Shown one piece after another: positions 11,100-22,371 of a stretch of DNA of 64,000 bases. The translations under genes and the position numbers were made by a program. The stretch lies in the NCBI GenBank assembly GCA_024509875.1, contig JAMPIV010013769.1, positions 54,271-118,270 of the forward strand, written 5' to 3'. The notes beneath the pieces are model-generated. The model was not told the origin of the DNA and did not search any database. It saw only the letters and a list, made by a program, of their open reading frames with translations. The stretch is from Oreohelix idahoensis. Its lineage: Eukaryota; Mollusca; Gastropoda; Stylommatophora; Oreohelicidae. Numbering within the stretch: the first letter of the stretch is position 1; the number at the start of each line of letters is the position of its first letter.

Positions 11100-12455
11100 T
11101 GGTCAACGCTACAGAGATATTGTCAAACAGTGATGGACTGTATATCGTCAACATTCTCAGTACAACAAAAGTTTTCATCAGAACTTTCTCAACTCCGAGA
11201 TACCCCACTCGACATAACTTATAACATCTTGGGACGTTCTATGCATACATGTGACTCATTCTTCCTGGGAGAAGCATTTAGAGACACACGGACTGTGTAG
11301 ATTACTCACCATTTTAGTAACACGTATCATATTACATCATCATCATTTCGCTTTACACAAGTACATTCTTCTATTTATTTAACTACAATATTAATATCTC
11401 ATCTGTGTGTTTTTGTGTGAATCATCTTTTATCATCATCACATTCTAACCACTACTAACCCTATATGTGTAGATATTTAATTAATAAACCCAATAATCGT
11501 TTGATCATTATCTAGTTCGTTAATGTATCATTTGTGCTGTTGATGTTAAATATTTACATTCTAGCAATAACCCGTCAAACTTGACGGGTTTTTAATTATA
11601 GTGTGCTGTTTCCGTTCCCGGATGAGCAGATAGAAGTACATTCTTAGAGTGTTTTTGGTTTCTTTCCATTATACAGTGTAATCAAACTGTTCATGAACAC
11701 CGTCATTTGAAAGCTTTTCTTTGTTGATTGTAACTATTTTCGGGAGAGTATATATAATGGAAACAATAAAAATTTTCAGCACGGTTGCATTCCTCAGCTG
11801 TGACCAATGTAACACGGCGAGAATTATGTTATTTTAGATTCAATTTAAAAGTTCTTTGATGACAACATTTCGTGTGAAAGTGCGTAGATTGTTTTCAAAG
11901 CGTGTTCCCTAATAATAAGTGTTTTTAACAAAAATTTTCAAGTTGTCACGATTTGTACATCGGGTGAGGGCTCATGCACACCAATTTGTACGCACTTTTT
12001 CTTTGTCGAGCTCTACTAATTTCGTGAAAGAATAAAACAAAACAAAACCAAAGTATTTGTTTTATATAACACCCACGCAGTGCTTTTCTTTTTCTGGCGC
12101 AAGTTACTATTTTGAGTGAGACCGACCGATGTAACATTCGTCGGTAATTATGTTAGTTGGGATAGGTAACTTTCTACACTCAGATGAGGTTGGGGGCTTT
12201 TTCTGTTACGGGATCTAAGGGCAGAAGCTAAAGTCACGGGGAAACAGAACTATTTCCATAATTCACTAGAAAACACTGTCCAGTGGAAAGCATTCGCATT
12301 CTCTTCTTCTTGTCCTTATCTCGGACAGGTCTCTATCTTTTCTTAACGAGCCATTTTCTAGAGACCATCTACCTAATATCTCATAGGCTATTCCTGGCGA
12401 AAACTACTGTCGCAGTTGCCCCAGTACTCACCAAACGACATTGATAGACTTATTT
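11100..12455. other. Intergenic sequence without recognisable genes
   Basis: AT-rich, with a TATA-like stretch at 11749-11757 but no frame longer than 63 codons that shows a motif. A perfect 10-bp inverted repeat (AACCCGTCAA / TTGACGGGTT, with two bases between the arms) lies at 11570-11591; it is probably incidental. Confidence 0.45.
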
Positions 12456-13798
12456 ACTTCACTTGTTCGTTCCACTGTTGCAGTCAAGTGTAGTGGCTGA
12501 ACTGTTCACTTGTTCGTTCCACTGTTGCAGTCAAGTGTAGTGGCTGAACTGTTCACTTGTTCGTTCCACTGTTGCAGTCAAGTGTAGTGCTGAACTGTTC
12601 ACTTGTTCGTTCCACTGTTGCAGTCACGTATAGTGGCTGAACTGTTCACTTGTTCGTTCCACTGTTGCAGTCAAGTGTAGTGCTGAACTGTTCACTTGTT
12701 CATTCCACTGTTGCAGTCAAGTGTAGTGGCTGAACTGTTCACTTGTTCGTTCCACTGTTGCAGTCAAGTGTAGTGCTGAACTGTTCACTTGTTCATTCCA
12801 CTGTTGCAGTCAAGTGTAGTGCTGAACTGTTCACTTGTTCATTCCACTGTTGCAGTCAAGTGTAGTGCTAAACTGTTCACTTGTTCATTCCACTGTTGCA
12901 GTCAAGTGTAGTGGCTGAACTGTTCACTTGTTCGTTCCACTGTGAAGTGTAGTGGCTGAACTGTTCACTTGTTCGTTCCACTGTTGCAGTCAAGTGTAGT
13001 GGCTGAACTGTTCACTTGTTTGTTCCACTGTTGCAGTCAAGTGTAATGCTGAACTGTTCACTTGTTCGTTCCACTGTTGCAGTCAAGTGTAGTGGCTGAA
13101 CTGTTCACTTGTTCATTCCACTGTGCAGTGAAGTGTAGTGGCTGAACTGTTCACTTGTTCGTTCCACTGTTGCAGTCAAGCGTAGTGCTGAACTGTTCAC
13201 TTGTTCGTTCCACTGTGCAGTGAAGTGTAGTGGCTTTACTGTTCACTTGTTCATTCCACTGTTGCAGTCAAGTGTAGTGGCTGAACTGTTCACTTGTTCG
13301 TTCCACTGTTGCAGTCAAGTGTTGTGCTGAACTGTTCACTTGTTCGTTCCACTGTTGCAGTCAAGTGTAGTGCTGAACTTTTTACTTGTTCATTCCACTG
13401 TTGCAGTGAAGTGTAGTGGCTGAACTGTTCACTTGTTCGTTCCACTGTTGCAGTCAAGTGTAGTGCTGAACTGTTCACTTGTTCGTTCCACTGTTGCAGT
13501 CAAGTGTAGTGGCTGAACTGTTCACTTGTTCGTTCCACTGTTGCAGTCAAGTGTAGTGGCTGAACTGTTCACTTGTTCGTTCCACTGTTGCAGTCAAGTG
13601 TAGTGGCTGAACTGTTCACTTGTTCGTTCCACTGTTGCAGTCAAGTGTAGTGCTGAACTGTTCACTTGTTCATTCCACTGTTGCAGTGAAGTGAAGTGCT
13701 GAACTGTTCACTTGTTCGTTCCACTGTTGCAGTCAAGTGTAGTGCTAAAGTGTTCACTTGTTCGTTCCACTGTGCAGTGAAGTGAAGTGCTGAACTGA
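12456..13798 (+). repeat. Minisatellite, 46-47-bp unit, about 29 copies
   Basis: Long array with core CTGAACTGTTCACTTGTTCG and TTCCACTGTTGCAGTCAAGT, then GTAGTGG. A one-base G difference (TAGTGGCTG versus TAGTGCTG) makes 47- and 46-bp variants alternate in an irregular order, and a variant lacking part of the TTGCAGTC segment recurs several times. This suggests unequal exchange among sub-variants. The protein-like frames inside are not supported as genes. Confidence 0.95.
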
Positions 13799-13809
13799 CG
13801 TTTGCGTCT

Positions 13810-14125
13810 TGAGCCAGGTCTGTCACATTAGCTGCCCAGAGTCCGTGTTGTTGTAGGTTTTGTGATGTTGTCTATCCGTCTGCCTCTTTGTCTTCCCCGT
13901 GTTCTGAAACCACATTTTCTACTGTTGTAGGCGTATAGTGGTGATGCATCGGGCTTCGTCCTCATGAGATGGCAGATCCACTTAATTTTCTGTTTCGGTA
14001 GACATTTACGCGAAATTTGATGAACGCCCCCATTCTTCTTCATTTCAACCGTCATCGTCAGAATATGATTCGCTAGTAAAAAGATATTGCTATTGTTGAT
14101 CATAATCGACATCATTGTACTCCGG
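13810..14125 (-). pseudogene. RTE-type retrotransposon C-terminal fragment
   Basis: Frame 13828-14115 reads KIKWICHLMRTKPDASPLYA and then RTRGRQRGRRIDNITK. This matches the pattern found at the end of RTE polyproteins (W-GH-hydrophobic-R near the start, G-R-x-RGR, then the D-N-I-K region; compare 60456-60743 and 23787-24461). No catalytic domain is present; a 5'-truncated fragment. Confidence 0.55.
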
Positions 14126-14427
14126 GCAAACCCATAAGCGCTCAGTCTCCCTCATTAAATGTCGAATGCTGTGAAGGACCCTGCCATCAATGGTACCTAT
14201 ACCTTGTAGCGGTATGGCAGCATGTGTACCCTGACAATCCCCAGAGCTATGCCAGTGGGAGTTTTACTCCTGGTAGGTTCAACCAAGCTGGACTGGTCTG
14301 CGTGGGTAGGGGTCAGACAAAAGCTGGTACCCTGGTCCTCCAGGTTGGGGGTTTTAGCTCAGGGCTGACACCCCTGTTTATGTAAAAAATCACACATGTT
14401 ACGGAAACGGCAACAAATGGAAAAACT

Positions 14428-15261
14428 TTGATGCGGGACGGACATCTGGAGTACCAGGCTCGTATGACTGCCAGTGGTGAAAGCCGAAAGGAAGCCATTG
14501 GCATGAAAACGGATGCCCTGGCCGCAAAACACGAAACCAGAATTGGATTTTGGAACGTCAGAACTAAGAATGAGGCAGGAAAGCTGAGACAAATCACAGC
14601 AGAGATGAGGAACTACAAATTACATATCCTGGGAATAAGCGAGAGCAGGTGGACAGGGACGGGGAGAATAAAAACAGCTACAGGGGAAACAGTGCTTTAT
14701 TCTGGTAGGGAGGATGGTCAGCACAAGGAAGGTGTAGCCATTATCCTGAAGAAAGGAATGGAAAGGTCTTTACTGGAATGGAAACCCATCAACAACAGAC
14801 TGATAAGAACAAGACTGAGAGGGAGATTCACCAACACCACAATTATACAATGTTATGCACCAACAAACGACGGCGATGAAGAGATCAAGGACGAGTTCTA
14901 TCAACAGGTACAAAAGGAAATGGAAACTGCACCCAGGTACGATCTTATTATAGTAATGGGAGACCTAAATGCGAAAGTTGGAACACACGATAATTATAAT
15001 GAAAGAGTAATGGGGAAAAGCAGCAGCGGAACAGTAAATGAGAATGGGGACAAATTAATAAGCTTCTGCAGTATTAACAACCTGGTCATTGGAGGAACAC
15101 TTTTTCCAACACAAGGAAGTGCACAAGTTAACATTGGAATCACCAAATGGACGAGACAGAAACCAGATAGATCACATAATGATCAATGGCAGATGGAGAC
15201 ATGCACTACAAGACGTGAAAGTAAGAAGAGGCGCAGATGTGGGAAGTGATCATCACCTAGT
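14428..15261 (+). pseudogene. Family B endonuclease domain (5' half)
   Basis: The frame from 14428 encodes ETRIGFWNVRT (residues about 32-42, start of the endonuclease), LGISESRWTGTG (catalytic Glu region) at about 68-79, and VMGDLNAKVGTH at about 176-187. A frameshift near 15100-15110 moves the rest into the frame of 15089-15307, which gives DRNQIDHIMINGRW and then VGSDHHLVV, the closing SDH motif. The reading then runs directly into the inserted element at 15267. The protein continues at 20151. Confidence 0.87.
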
Positions 15262-15266
15262 AGTAG
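15262..15266. repeat. 5-bp target duplication of LTR-like element, left
   Basis: AGTAG here and again at 20146-20150. Removing one copy and the insert restores an in-frame HLVVARLKVKLR junction in family B, which confirms both edges. Confidence 0.85.
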
Positions 15267-16662
15267 TGTCGTGTATGATTTATCAGATAGGTAATAGATG
15301 TTTATAGCCCTGTCTGAGCAGAGGTGATAGTGATGACAATGTGAAAGTAAGGGGTAAGATATAGTTTTTTTTTTAATCACGAGGGTGATCGTGTAAGAGA
15401 AAGGACAGTCTCTGGATAGAATAATTTATCTAATCCAACCTATCTGAACGACCAACTTTTAAATCAGATGCACTTTCTCTCCTTGTACGAAAATACAAGT
15501 TACACTACACTCAAATGCACACAATTCTGTGACAAATACACACGAACGTGAAAACAAACTATGAATAACATATAGTGGATAAGGGTTGACCGACACGATA
15601 ACTAAAGGTTTAATCAAGTTTATTATCAATAAAAGATCACAACAATAAGCATACACACCACTAGATTATGGTTTACAGACAAAATGAAAATTAATCAAAT
15701 AGGTTCTCCCCTCTGGTAAAGGAAAAGAAAGGACGATCCCAACAGAGGTTAATTAACCCAAAAGATCAAAGGTTAACAATAAGTTATGAAATAGTCAGTA
15801 TGGGAAAAGAATAGGTTCCTAATGTAAACTATCCCGTGACTAATCAGATTATTGAGATAAAAAGAAAGAAGAAACCATGTAAGTATATGATGTTAACAAA
15901 AGACATAAGTTTCTTTCTCTGTTCATTCAATTCACATACACGCAGTGGCCACTTTCAGATACACTTACCCCAGTAGGAAATATTAGGAAATACACTAATA
16001 AGTAATATATATATTTAGTGTCAAATTTAAGTTTGCCAAATCCAGCCCCAGACTCTCCGTAGTTGCTGACTGCAAATTTCACAGGAGTTGCTAGAGTCGG
16101 TGTTAAATTTGTACTGGATACAATAAGTTATCTATGCCTTCAGTTGGTTGGAGTAAGGTTCATGTGTGGTGATCGCCGATGTAGAATAAATAGAACATAT
16201 ACAGTTCCTAGGTTGTTTAGCCTCAGGTGGCTGAAACGCTAGGTTTAAGTTGCACAAGTGTTGCTGACAATATATTGCCACAGTTGGCTGATGAGAGATA
16301 TATATATACAGTAGAACTCCATTTATCCGAACCCCATGGGACCGAGCATCGTTCGGATAATCAAATGTTTGGATAATTGGATTACATAATGTATCGAGTA
16401 CATGTACACATATTTCTAAAAATAATTAACCATCACAAGGAAAATACACTATAAAACATATTTACTTGTACTGTAATAATAATACCCACACTGTATTAGA
16501 TCACTGTATCACCAAAATCTTTTATTACACTGCAGTGCATGTACTACAGTACTTGTATTAATTATTTTTGTTAAGAAAGAGAAATGTTTTCAAAATAACA
16601 TTACAAACGATTCAAAACCAGGCGCAACTTACGTATATATGTACTTGCACAGATGTAGCCCA

Positions 16663-18626
16663 CTATTTAAAATAATGAGGAATCCTCTTTTGCACCAAAC
16701 TGGATAGTCTCCTTTTGGCTGCTAAGTCCCGCATTCTCTTCAACAGCAGAAGCTGTGTAGGACAGCTGTCATCTTCTTGCTCGTACCAAGCAATCGCTGT
16801 TTCTAGTGCTATAAAGGCCTCTTCAGGACTTGGTCGACGTTTTGGTTTTTCTTCATAATCTACATGTACATCATGTACTTCTGAGGAGTCTTCATCATCG
16901 GTCACTACATGTATTTGGTTTTCTTCTTGCACTAAAGACAACATTTCTTCGTCATTCAAAAACTGAAAACCAGAATCATTATCATCTTCTAGCCACATGT
17001 GTACATCATCTTTGTCACAGTCCGAAAATCCGGGCATTGCTTGAAACAGTTCCACAACTTCATTTATACAATCATCATTTGTGTCCACTGCAGTAGTTTC
17101 ATTTCCTCCTTTTTTCCCAAGCAATCTACTCCAAGCCTTGTTGAGATTATCTTGTGACAGGGTGGTCCAAGCATCAGCTAACATATAGCAGCAGTCTTTG
17201 AGATTAAGCTTTTTGGAAAACGCCACCACACTTTCTTCATCTTCAGCCAACAATAAACGACGCAGGACTTCCTTCTTGTACATCTTTTTAAGCTTTGCTA
17301 TAACACCCTGATCCATTGGTTGAATCAGTGCTGTTACATTGGGAGGCAGAAAAATTACTTTAAAATTTGCATCAACTGCATTCAATGTATCCGTCTCTGG
17401 ATGAGATGGTGCATTGTCCAGTAGAAGAATTACTTTTTCAGTTTTCTTTTCTTGTTCTCTCAACCTCTTCACATTTGGGATGAACTGATTTGTATACCAA
17501 TCAAGAAATATTTCACTATTCATCCAAGCACTCTTCTGTGCTTTGTAACACAATGGGAGACATATGTCACATTCTTTAAACAACGTGGTTTTTTGGCTTT
17601 GCCGATCATTAGCACCGGTAAACGATGACTTCCACTGGCATTTGCGGCTACCAAAATTGTTACTCTCTCTCTTTGCACTTTTTAAACCCAGGGGCAGCTG
17701 CTTCGCGCTGAGATGCAAGTGATTTTTGAGGCAATGATTTCCAGTATAAGCCAGTCTCATCGGCATTATACACATCATCGAGTGAATAACCTTCTTCTTC
17801 CAAAAAAGCCAAGAATGTTTCTTTAAAATTTTTAGCGGCAGTTGCATCGCTAGATAAAGATTCCCCTTGAATCTCCAATTCTCGTATGCCATGACGAGAT
17901 TTAAAGTTTCTTAACCATCCCTGGCTAGCCTTAAAGTCAGGAGGACCGTCAAGTTGATTGTTGAACTGAAATGCCTTTTCACACAACAGAGAACCAGAGA
18001 TAGGTTCCCCTTTGCTTCTTCTTTGCACAAACCATATATACAAAGCCTCTTCCAATTTCACATCTTTCGCATTTCTCATGGTTTTACGTTTTTTCGACCC
18101 ATTTTCACTATCAAATTTCGATGCAAAACTCATAATTTCTTCTTCTTCCTTGTTCGCCCTGAAAAGGACGGTGGTTGCGTTATGTCTGTTTACGCCGTAG
18201 CTGTGATATCTGCACCTTTCGGTCGACACATCCGACTTCAGCATGGCATTTTTTAGGGATCGGGTTTGCCTTCCCATTGCGATCCGTACTCGCTCAGCCA
18301 GACTGCACTGATGCAGACTGTTTCCAGGACCACCACGTGGAGGTGGAGTACGGTCTTAGTCAGCTCTGGTTCGCTGACTCTGATGCAAGCAGTCAAGCTA
18401 TGGGTCGCTGACTGCATTCACTATTGCTGCATCTTTGGGTCCCACTCATAATTTTATCCTTGTTACTTTTGATGTCAGAGACGGTAGCTTTCCCAACATT
18501 TAAAATCCTCGCAAGTGAAGACACAGTTTCACCTTGTCCTAGTCTCTTGATAATTTCTGTTTTCGTTTCAATTGACAAAACATTGCGGTTCCTTTTATAT
18601 GCTTTAGGCCTACTGGAAGATGCCAT
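16663..18626 (-). pseudogene. Tigger-like transposase, broken
   Basis: The N-terminus (18393-18626 frame) carries a psq-type helix-turn-helix (SSLARILNVGKATVSDIK). After the SINE the frame 17660-18138 carries the CENP-B-type DNA-binding domain (GWLRNFKSRHGI) and the first catalytic Asp in DVYNADETGLYW. The frame shifts near 17660, passes through RVTILVAANASGSHRLPVLM in a third frame, and shifts again near 17575 into the 16663-17892 frame, which holds the second Asp (LLLDNAPSHP) and third Asp (QPMDQGVIAKLKKMY). All three acidic residues of the DDD triad are therefore still encoded, but not in one reading frame. An acidic tail and HYFK end follow at 16663. Confidence 0.92.
18139..18443 (-). mobile_element. 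SINE S1 (GAA-tailed), copy 1, inside the Tigger transposase
   Basis: A 305-bp insertion flanked by the 11-bp duplication ACTCATAATTT (18128-18138 and 18444-18454). Read on the - strand it starts GGGACCCAAAGATGCAGC and ends in a GAA-repeat tail, so it was inserted by target-primed reverse transcription. Two more copies occur at 37830-38138 and 39523-39821. No clear tRNA A and B boxes are visible to me. An open frame starting inside it (ATG at 18277) runs through its 3' end in phase with the transposase. Confidence 0.87.
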
Positions 18627-20145
18627 ATCGCACAGAGAAATACTTGTACACCAAAATTATTCTGCTGTAGTAGCAGACACAATTATTTTAAGTTGAACTG
18701 TCTGTTTAGCCAGTGTTCTACCTAGAACGCACACGTACACTTTATTGGTAAACCAGATATTAACTGACTTTATGATCTAACTGACTTCCTGTACGTAAGC
18801 GACCGACCATTAGCCCATCCCATTCTCTACAAATTGTTCGCACACATTTGAAGTTTGCCGCATCAAAAGATTCAGAATTTTAGTCTAACGTGACTGTGGC
18901 ATCTGATTTTTTTTTTTTTTCTGGAAAAAGTGTTCGGATAATTGGATGTTCGGATAATTGGGGTTCGGATAAATGGAGTTCTACTGTATAAGTAAATCTG
19001 GTAATAGTTCTGGTCCAGTTAATATTATAATTATTGTTCTAGTTTGGTCTCTCTCATAAAATGAAGAAGAATGGATCGCACAGGTCATAGCCCGAAGACT
19101 CAACAATATCATAAAGTTTATGGCTGCTTATACAATTATAAGACTATAAGAACTCAAGTTCATATGGCCGTAAGTCCGCTAGTACGCTTAAATTGATCAG
19201 CCTGAATTTTTAGGAAAGAAAATATGAACATTTAACCAAATTATCAGTATCATATCTAACACGAATTAAACTAGGACCTGTTCACCACTCCGTTATAAAT
19301 TAGATTAAAAACACATGGGTCTAGCTTATCCTATCATTCTGTTAACGCGTGATATGAACACTAGTCATTTAAAAAAATTACATAAAATGGATAGAAGTAA
19401 ATAATATATGCCGTCAGTAGACAGTTATTTAATGTATGTACTAGTCAATTTAAAACATCTCTTACTGGAAAAATAGCGAGTAATTAAATTTACTTTACGG
19501 CTGGAAAATTAGCTATAAGTTATTTAATTAGCACAGAAAATCTCAGTGAAATATATATTGAAAACTTTAAACACACTAAATCACTTCAAATCTAGTATAT
19601 AAATTACCGCAATCAGAAAAATGAAACACTCCACGGAATCTATTAATTTTCACTCTGTACGAGAAATCTTAAGATAACGAGCTAGTGAAGAAATCTTAAG
19701 ATAACGAGCTAGTGAATTCAGATAGATTTCTGGCAACTTATCATAGCTATCGAGAGACATGGTATATATTGATATGTTCCGTACTATCGTTCTTTAATGC
19801 GAAAGTCACACCACTGCCAAACCCGAGCCAATTTGCCGTTCGATTTCTTGAATCAAAGGTAATTTTACCACCTCTTGACTTTCATCATCTCCGCCTTGCC
19901 GAACATCAGCTACGCAATTTTCACCTGAAAGTTTTACAATCCAAGGTCCATCTCACTGAATATCGTGTGTTCCCATGATCAAAGAATCTATTACGCTTCA
20001 CTCTCTGTTTCACATAGGGCTTGATTGCCAGATGGCCCCTGTGTTAATTAAACTGGTGAGTCCTTCGTTCATGTAGCAAAAGTATACTCTAGATGGTGAG
20101 GGGCAAAAGTGGATGATTACTGCTGCACTATTTTCATCTGTGACA

Positions 20146-20150
20146 AGTAG
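20146..20150. repeat. 5-bp target duplication of LTR-like element, right
   Basis: AGTAG, pairing with 15262-15266. Confidence 0.85.
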
Positions 20151-22325
20151 CAAGACTGAAGGTGAAACTCAGAGCTGCTGTACCAGTTGCAGTCAAACAG
20201 AAAAGATATAACATCACGAAACTTAAGGACCCCCTCACCAGAAAAGCTTTCGTGGTCGACGTAAAGAGACGATATCAGATTGCCAAAAGCCAGGAAAGAA
20301 CAGACCAATGATGTCGACCAGAAATTCAACACCATTTCAACAATATACAAGGAAAGCAGCAAGTCATGCTTGGGATTCCAGGAAAGAAAGAGCCAAGACT
20401 GGATAAAACCAGAAACGCTAAACACCATAGTGAAGAGAAAGGAAATGAAAAGAAAGAAAACAGAAGCAAAGTCTCCCAGGTTAAAGGCAATATATAGTGA
20501 ACAGTACAGTCAGCTGGACAAGGAAGTTAAACGTCAAACCCGTGCTAACAAAAGGACATTTCTGGATGACCTTGCAAGACAGGCAGAAGAGGCAGCACTG
20601 AGAAATGAACAAAGCACAGTTTATAAAATAACTAAAACTATCAGTGGAAAACGAGGTGCAAACAACATAACGTTAGTAAGAGACAAGCAAGGAAATATCA
20701 TCACCACAGCACAGGGGCAGGAAACAAGATGGGCAGAGCACTTCAGAGAAACACTGAATAAGGAACCACCAGAGACTCAGCTGAATGTTCCTGAGGCTGA
20801 AAGTGACAGATGTAAATACAGACATTCCACGAAAAGAAGAAATCATCACAGCTATCAAAGAGTTAAAAAATGGAAAAGCACCTGGTCACAACATTCTAAA
20901 TGCTGAGTTATTTAAGGCAGACCCTGAACTAGCAGCAGATCTATTAGAACCACTATTCGCACAAGTCTGGTAAACTGAGACAACACCAACAGAGTGGAGT
21001 AAAGGAATAATTGTCAAAGAAAGGCGACCTTGCAGACTGCAACAACTGGAGAGGAATTACTCTCCTCTCAATTCCCAGCAAAATACTAGGCAGAATAATC
21101 ATCCAGAGAATTTCAAAAGCAGTTGACCATAAACTGAGGAAAGAACAGGCGGGCTTTAGAAAGAACAGAAGATGTGCAGATCATATATTCACCCTCAGGA
21201 ACATTATAGAGCAGTGCTCAGAATGGCAGAGACAGCTGTACATTAACTTTGTTGATTTTGAAAAGGCTTTCAACAGCAACATAGGGACAGCCTATGGAAA
21301 ATACTGAGGGCTTATGGAATTCCTAGCTGCATTGTTTCCATCATAAAAAGCCTCTATTCTAACTTTACATGCAGTGTTGAATTGAGTAATGTTACTTTCG
21401 AAGTGAAAACAGGAGTATGACAGGGATGGTCCTTATCAACATTATTTTTGACAGCCATAGATTGGGTGATGCGCCAGAAAACAGAGGGCAGCCCAAGAGG
21501 AATTAGATGGACAACGTTTTCTACACTGGAAGATCTGGAATATGCAGATGACTTTGCACTACTCATTCACATCAACACATTCAAGAAAAAAACCGATAGA
21601 CTGAATAAGTATGGCCAGCAGGTTGGCCTGAACATCAATCTGAAGAAGACAGGTCATGACACTAAATGTGGGCAATCCTGAGCCAATAACAGTAAGGAAC
21701 CAGCAGTTAGAACAGATAGACACATTTACTTACCTAGGATGCATAGTAACACCTGACGGCGGAACAAGCAAGGACATTAACAACAGAATGAATAAAGCGA
21801 GAACAGCCTTTGCTAGTCTCAACGACATTTGGAAGTCTTCCCAGTACAGCACAAACACCAAATTAAGACTGTATGAGAGCTGTGTACTTTCTGTGCTTCT
21901 CTATGGGGTGGAATGCTGGAGAGTAACAGAGAAGGAAATGTCGAAACTGTCCTCCTTCCACACAATCTGCCTAAGGAAAATTCTCCGAATCTTTTGGCCA
22001 AACACCATCAGCAACCAAGAACTACTTATTCGGAGTAACCAGGAGGACATGCATACCATCATAGCTGGCAGACGCTGGAGTTGGGTTGGCCACGTCCTCA
22101 GAAGGGACCCTGATACCATCACAAGAACAGCTATGCTATGGACCCTCGAGGGAAAGCGAAAGAGAGGCCAACCAAAAACAACTTGGCGGAGAACTGTGGA
22201 AGCCGAGATGCAAAGAATGAACCAGAGTTGGGGCACTGTACGAAGGATGGCCGCCGACCGAGCAAAGTGGAATCAATTTGTTGCTGTCCTACAAGACGCC
22301 ACCAGGCGTGATGGCCACTAACTGC
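20151..22325 (+). pseudogene. Family B linker, reverse transcriptase and C-terminus (3' half)
   Basis: Starts in phase with the left half (ARLKVKLRAAVPVAVKQKRY). After a stop at about 20308 the linker continues in the 20280-20906 frame. The reverse transcriptase is spread over several frames: EEIITAIKELKNGKAPGHN (20785 frame), KKGDLADCNNWRGITLLSIP (21011 frame), INFVDFEKAFNS with Asn where motif A normally has Asp, then YADDFALL at about 21541 with the catalytic pair intact. The C-terminal frame 21656-22321 has TFTYLGCIVTPDG, WSWVGHVLRRD and KRKRGQPKTTWRRTVEAEMQ, the usual RTE ending. At least four frame changes are needed, so no active protein can be made. Confidence 0.88.
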
Positions 22326-22371
22326 TTTGACGGTTGGCGGTTATGGATCAAAGAAGAAGAAGCTGTGAAGG

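Larger units (their letters stand above)
16309..18986 (-). mobile_element. Tigger/pogo-type DNA transposon
   Basis: Terminal inverted repeats CAGTAGAACTCCATTTATCC (16309) and its complement ending at 18986 (GGATAAATGGAGTTCTACTG), flanked by TA on both sides (16307-16308 and 18987-18988), as expected for the Tc1/mariner superfamily. Further inverted sub-motifs (TTCGGATAAT) lie just inside both ends. Its length without the nested SINE and that SINE's duplication is about 2.36 kb, normal for a full Tigger. It encodes a transposase on the - strand, now disabled by the SINE and by two frameshifts. Confidence 0.94.
15267..20145. mobile_element. Long LTR-like element (possible solo LTR), copy 1
   Basis: Begins TGTCGTGTAT and ends TCTGTGACA, so it has TG...CA ends with a short TGTC/GACA inverted match, and it is flanked by a 5-bp duplication. 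These are the marks of an LTR-retrotransposon integration. Without the nested Tigger element it is about 2.2 kb with no coding frame of note. A related copy lies at 28911-31404; both share CTGTCTGAGCAGAGGTGATA-type sequence near the start, GTCTCTGGA...TAATCCA/AGTCCA blocks, and a TATATA stretch near the end. The simplest reading is a solo LTR of unusual length; a non-autonomous element with 5-bp duplications is the alternative. Orientation is unknown. Confidence 0.72.
14178..22361 (+). mobile_element. Non-LTR retrotransposon, RTE-like family B, split by nested insertions
   Basis: The two halves (14178-15261 and 20151-22361) make an element of about 3.3 kb once the insert and its 5-bp duplication are removed. 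It is bracketed by a perfect 10-bp target duplication, GCTGTGAAGG (14168-14177 and 22362-22371), and ends in a GAA-type tail. The 5' part (14178-14430) is a non-coding leader. The coding region carries several frameshifts and stops, some of which need not relate to the insertion. The presence of both duplications and both element ends shows that a complete copy landed here first and was broken later. Confidence 0.9.

Noticed and set aside
12460..13798. Repeat proteins in the 46/47-bp array
   Set aside because: Unit length is not a multiple of three in most copies and the frame drifts; only chance frames remain.
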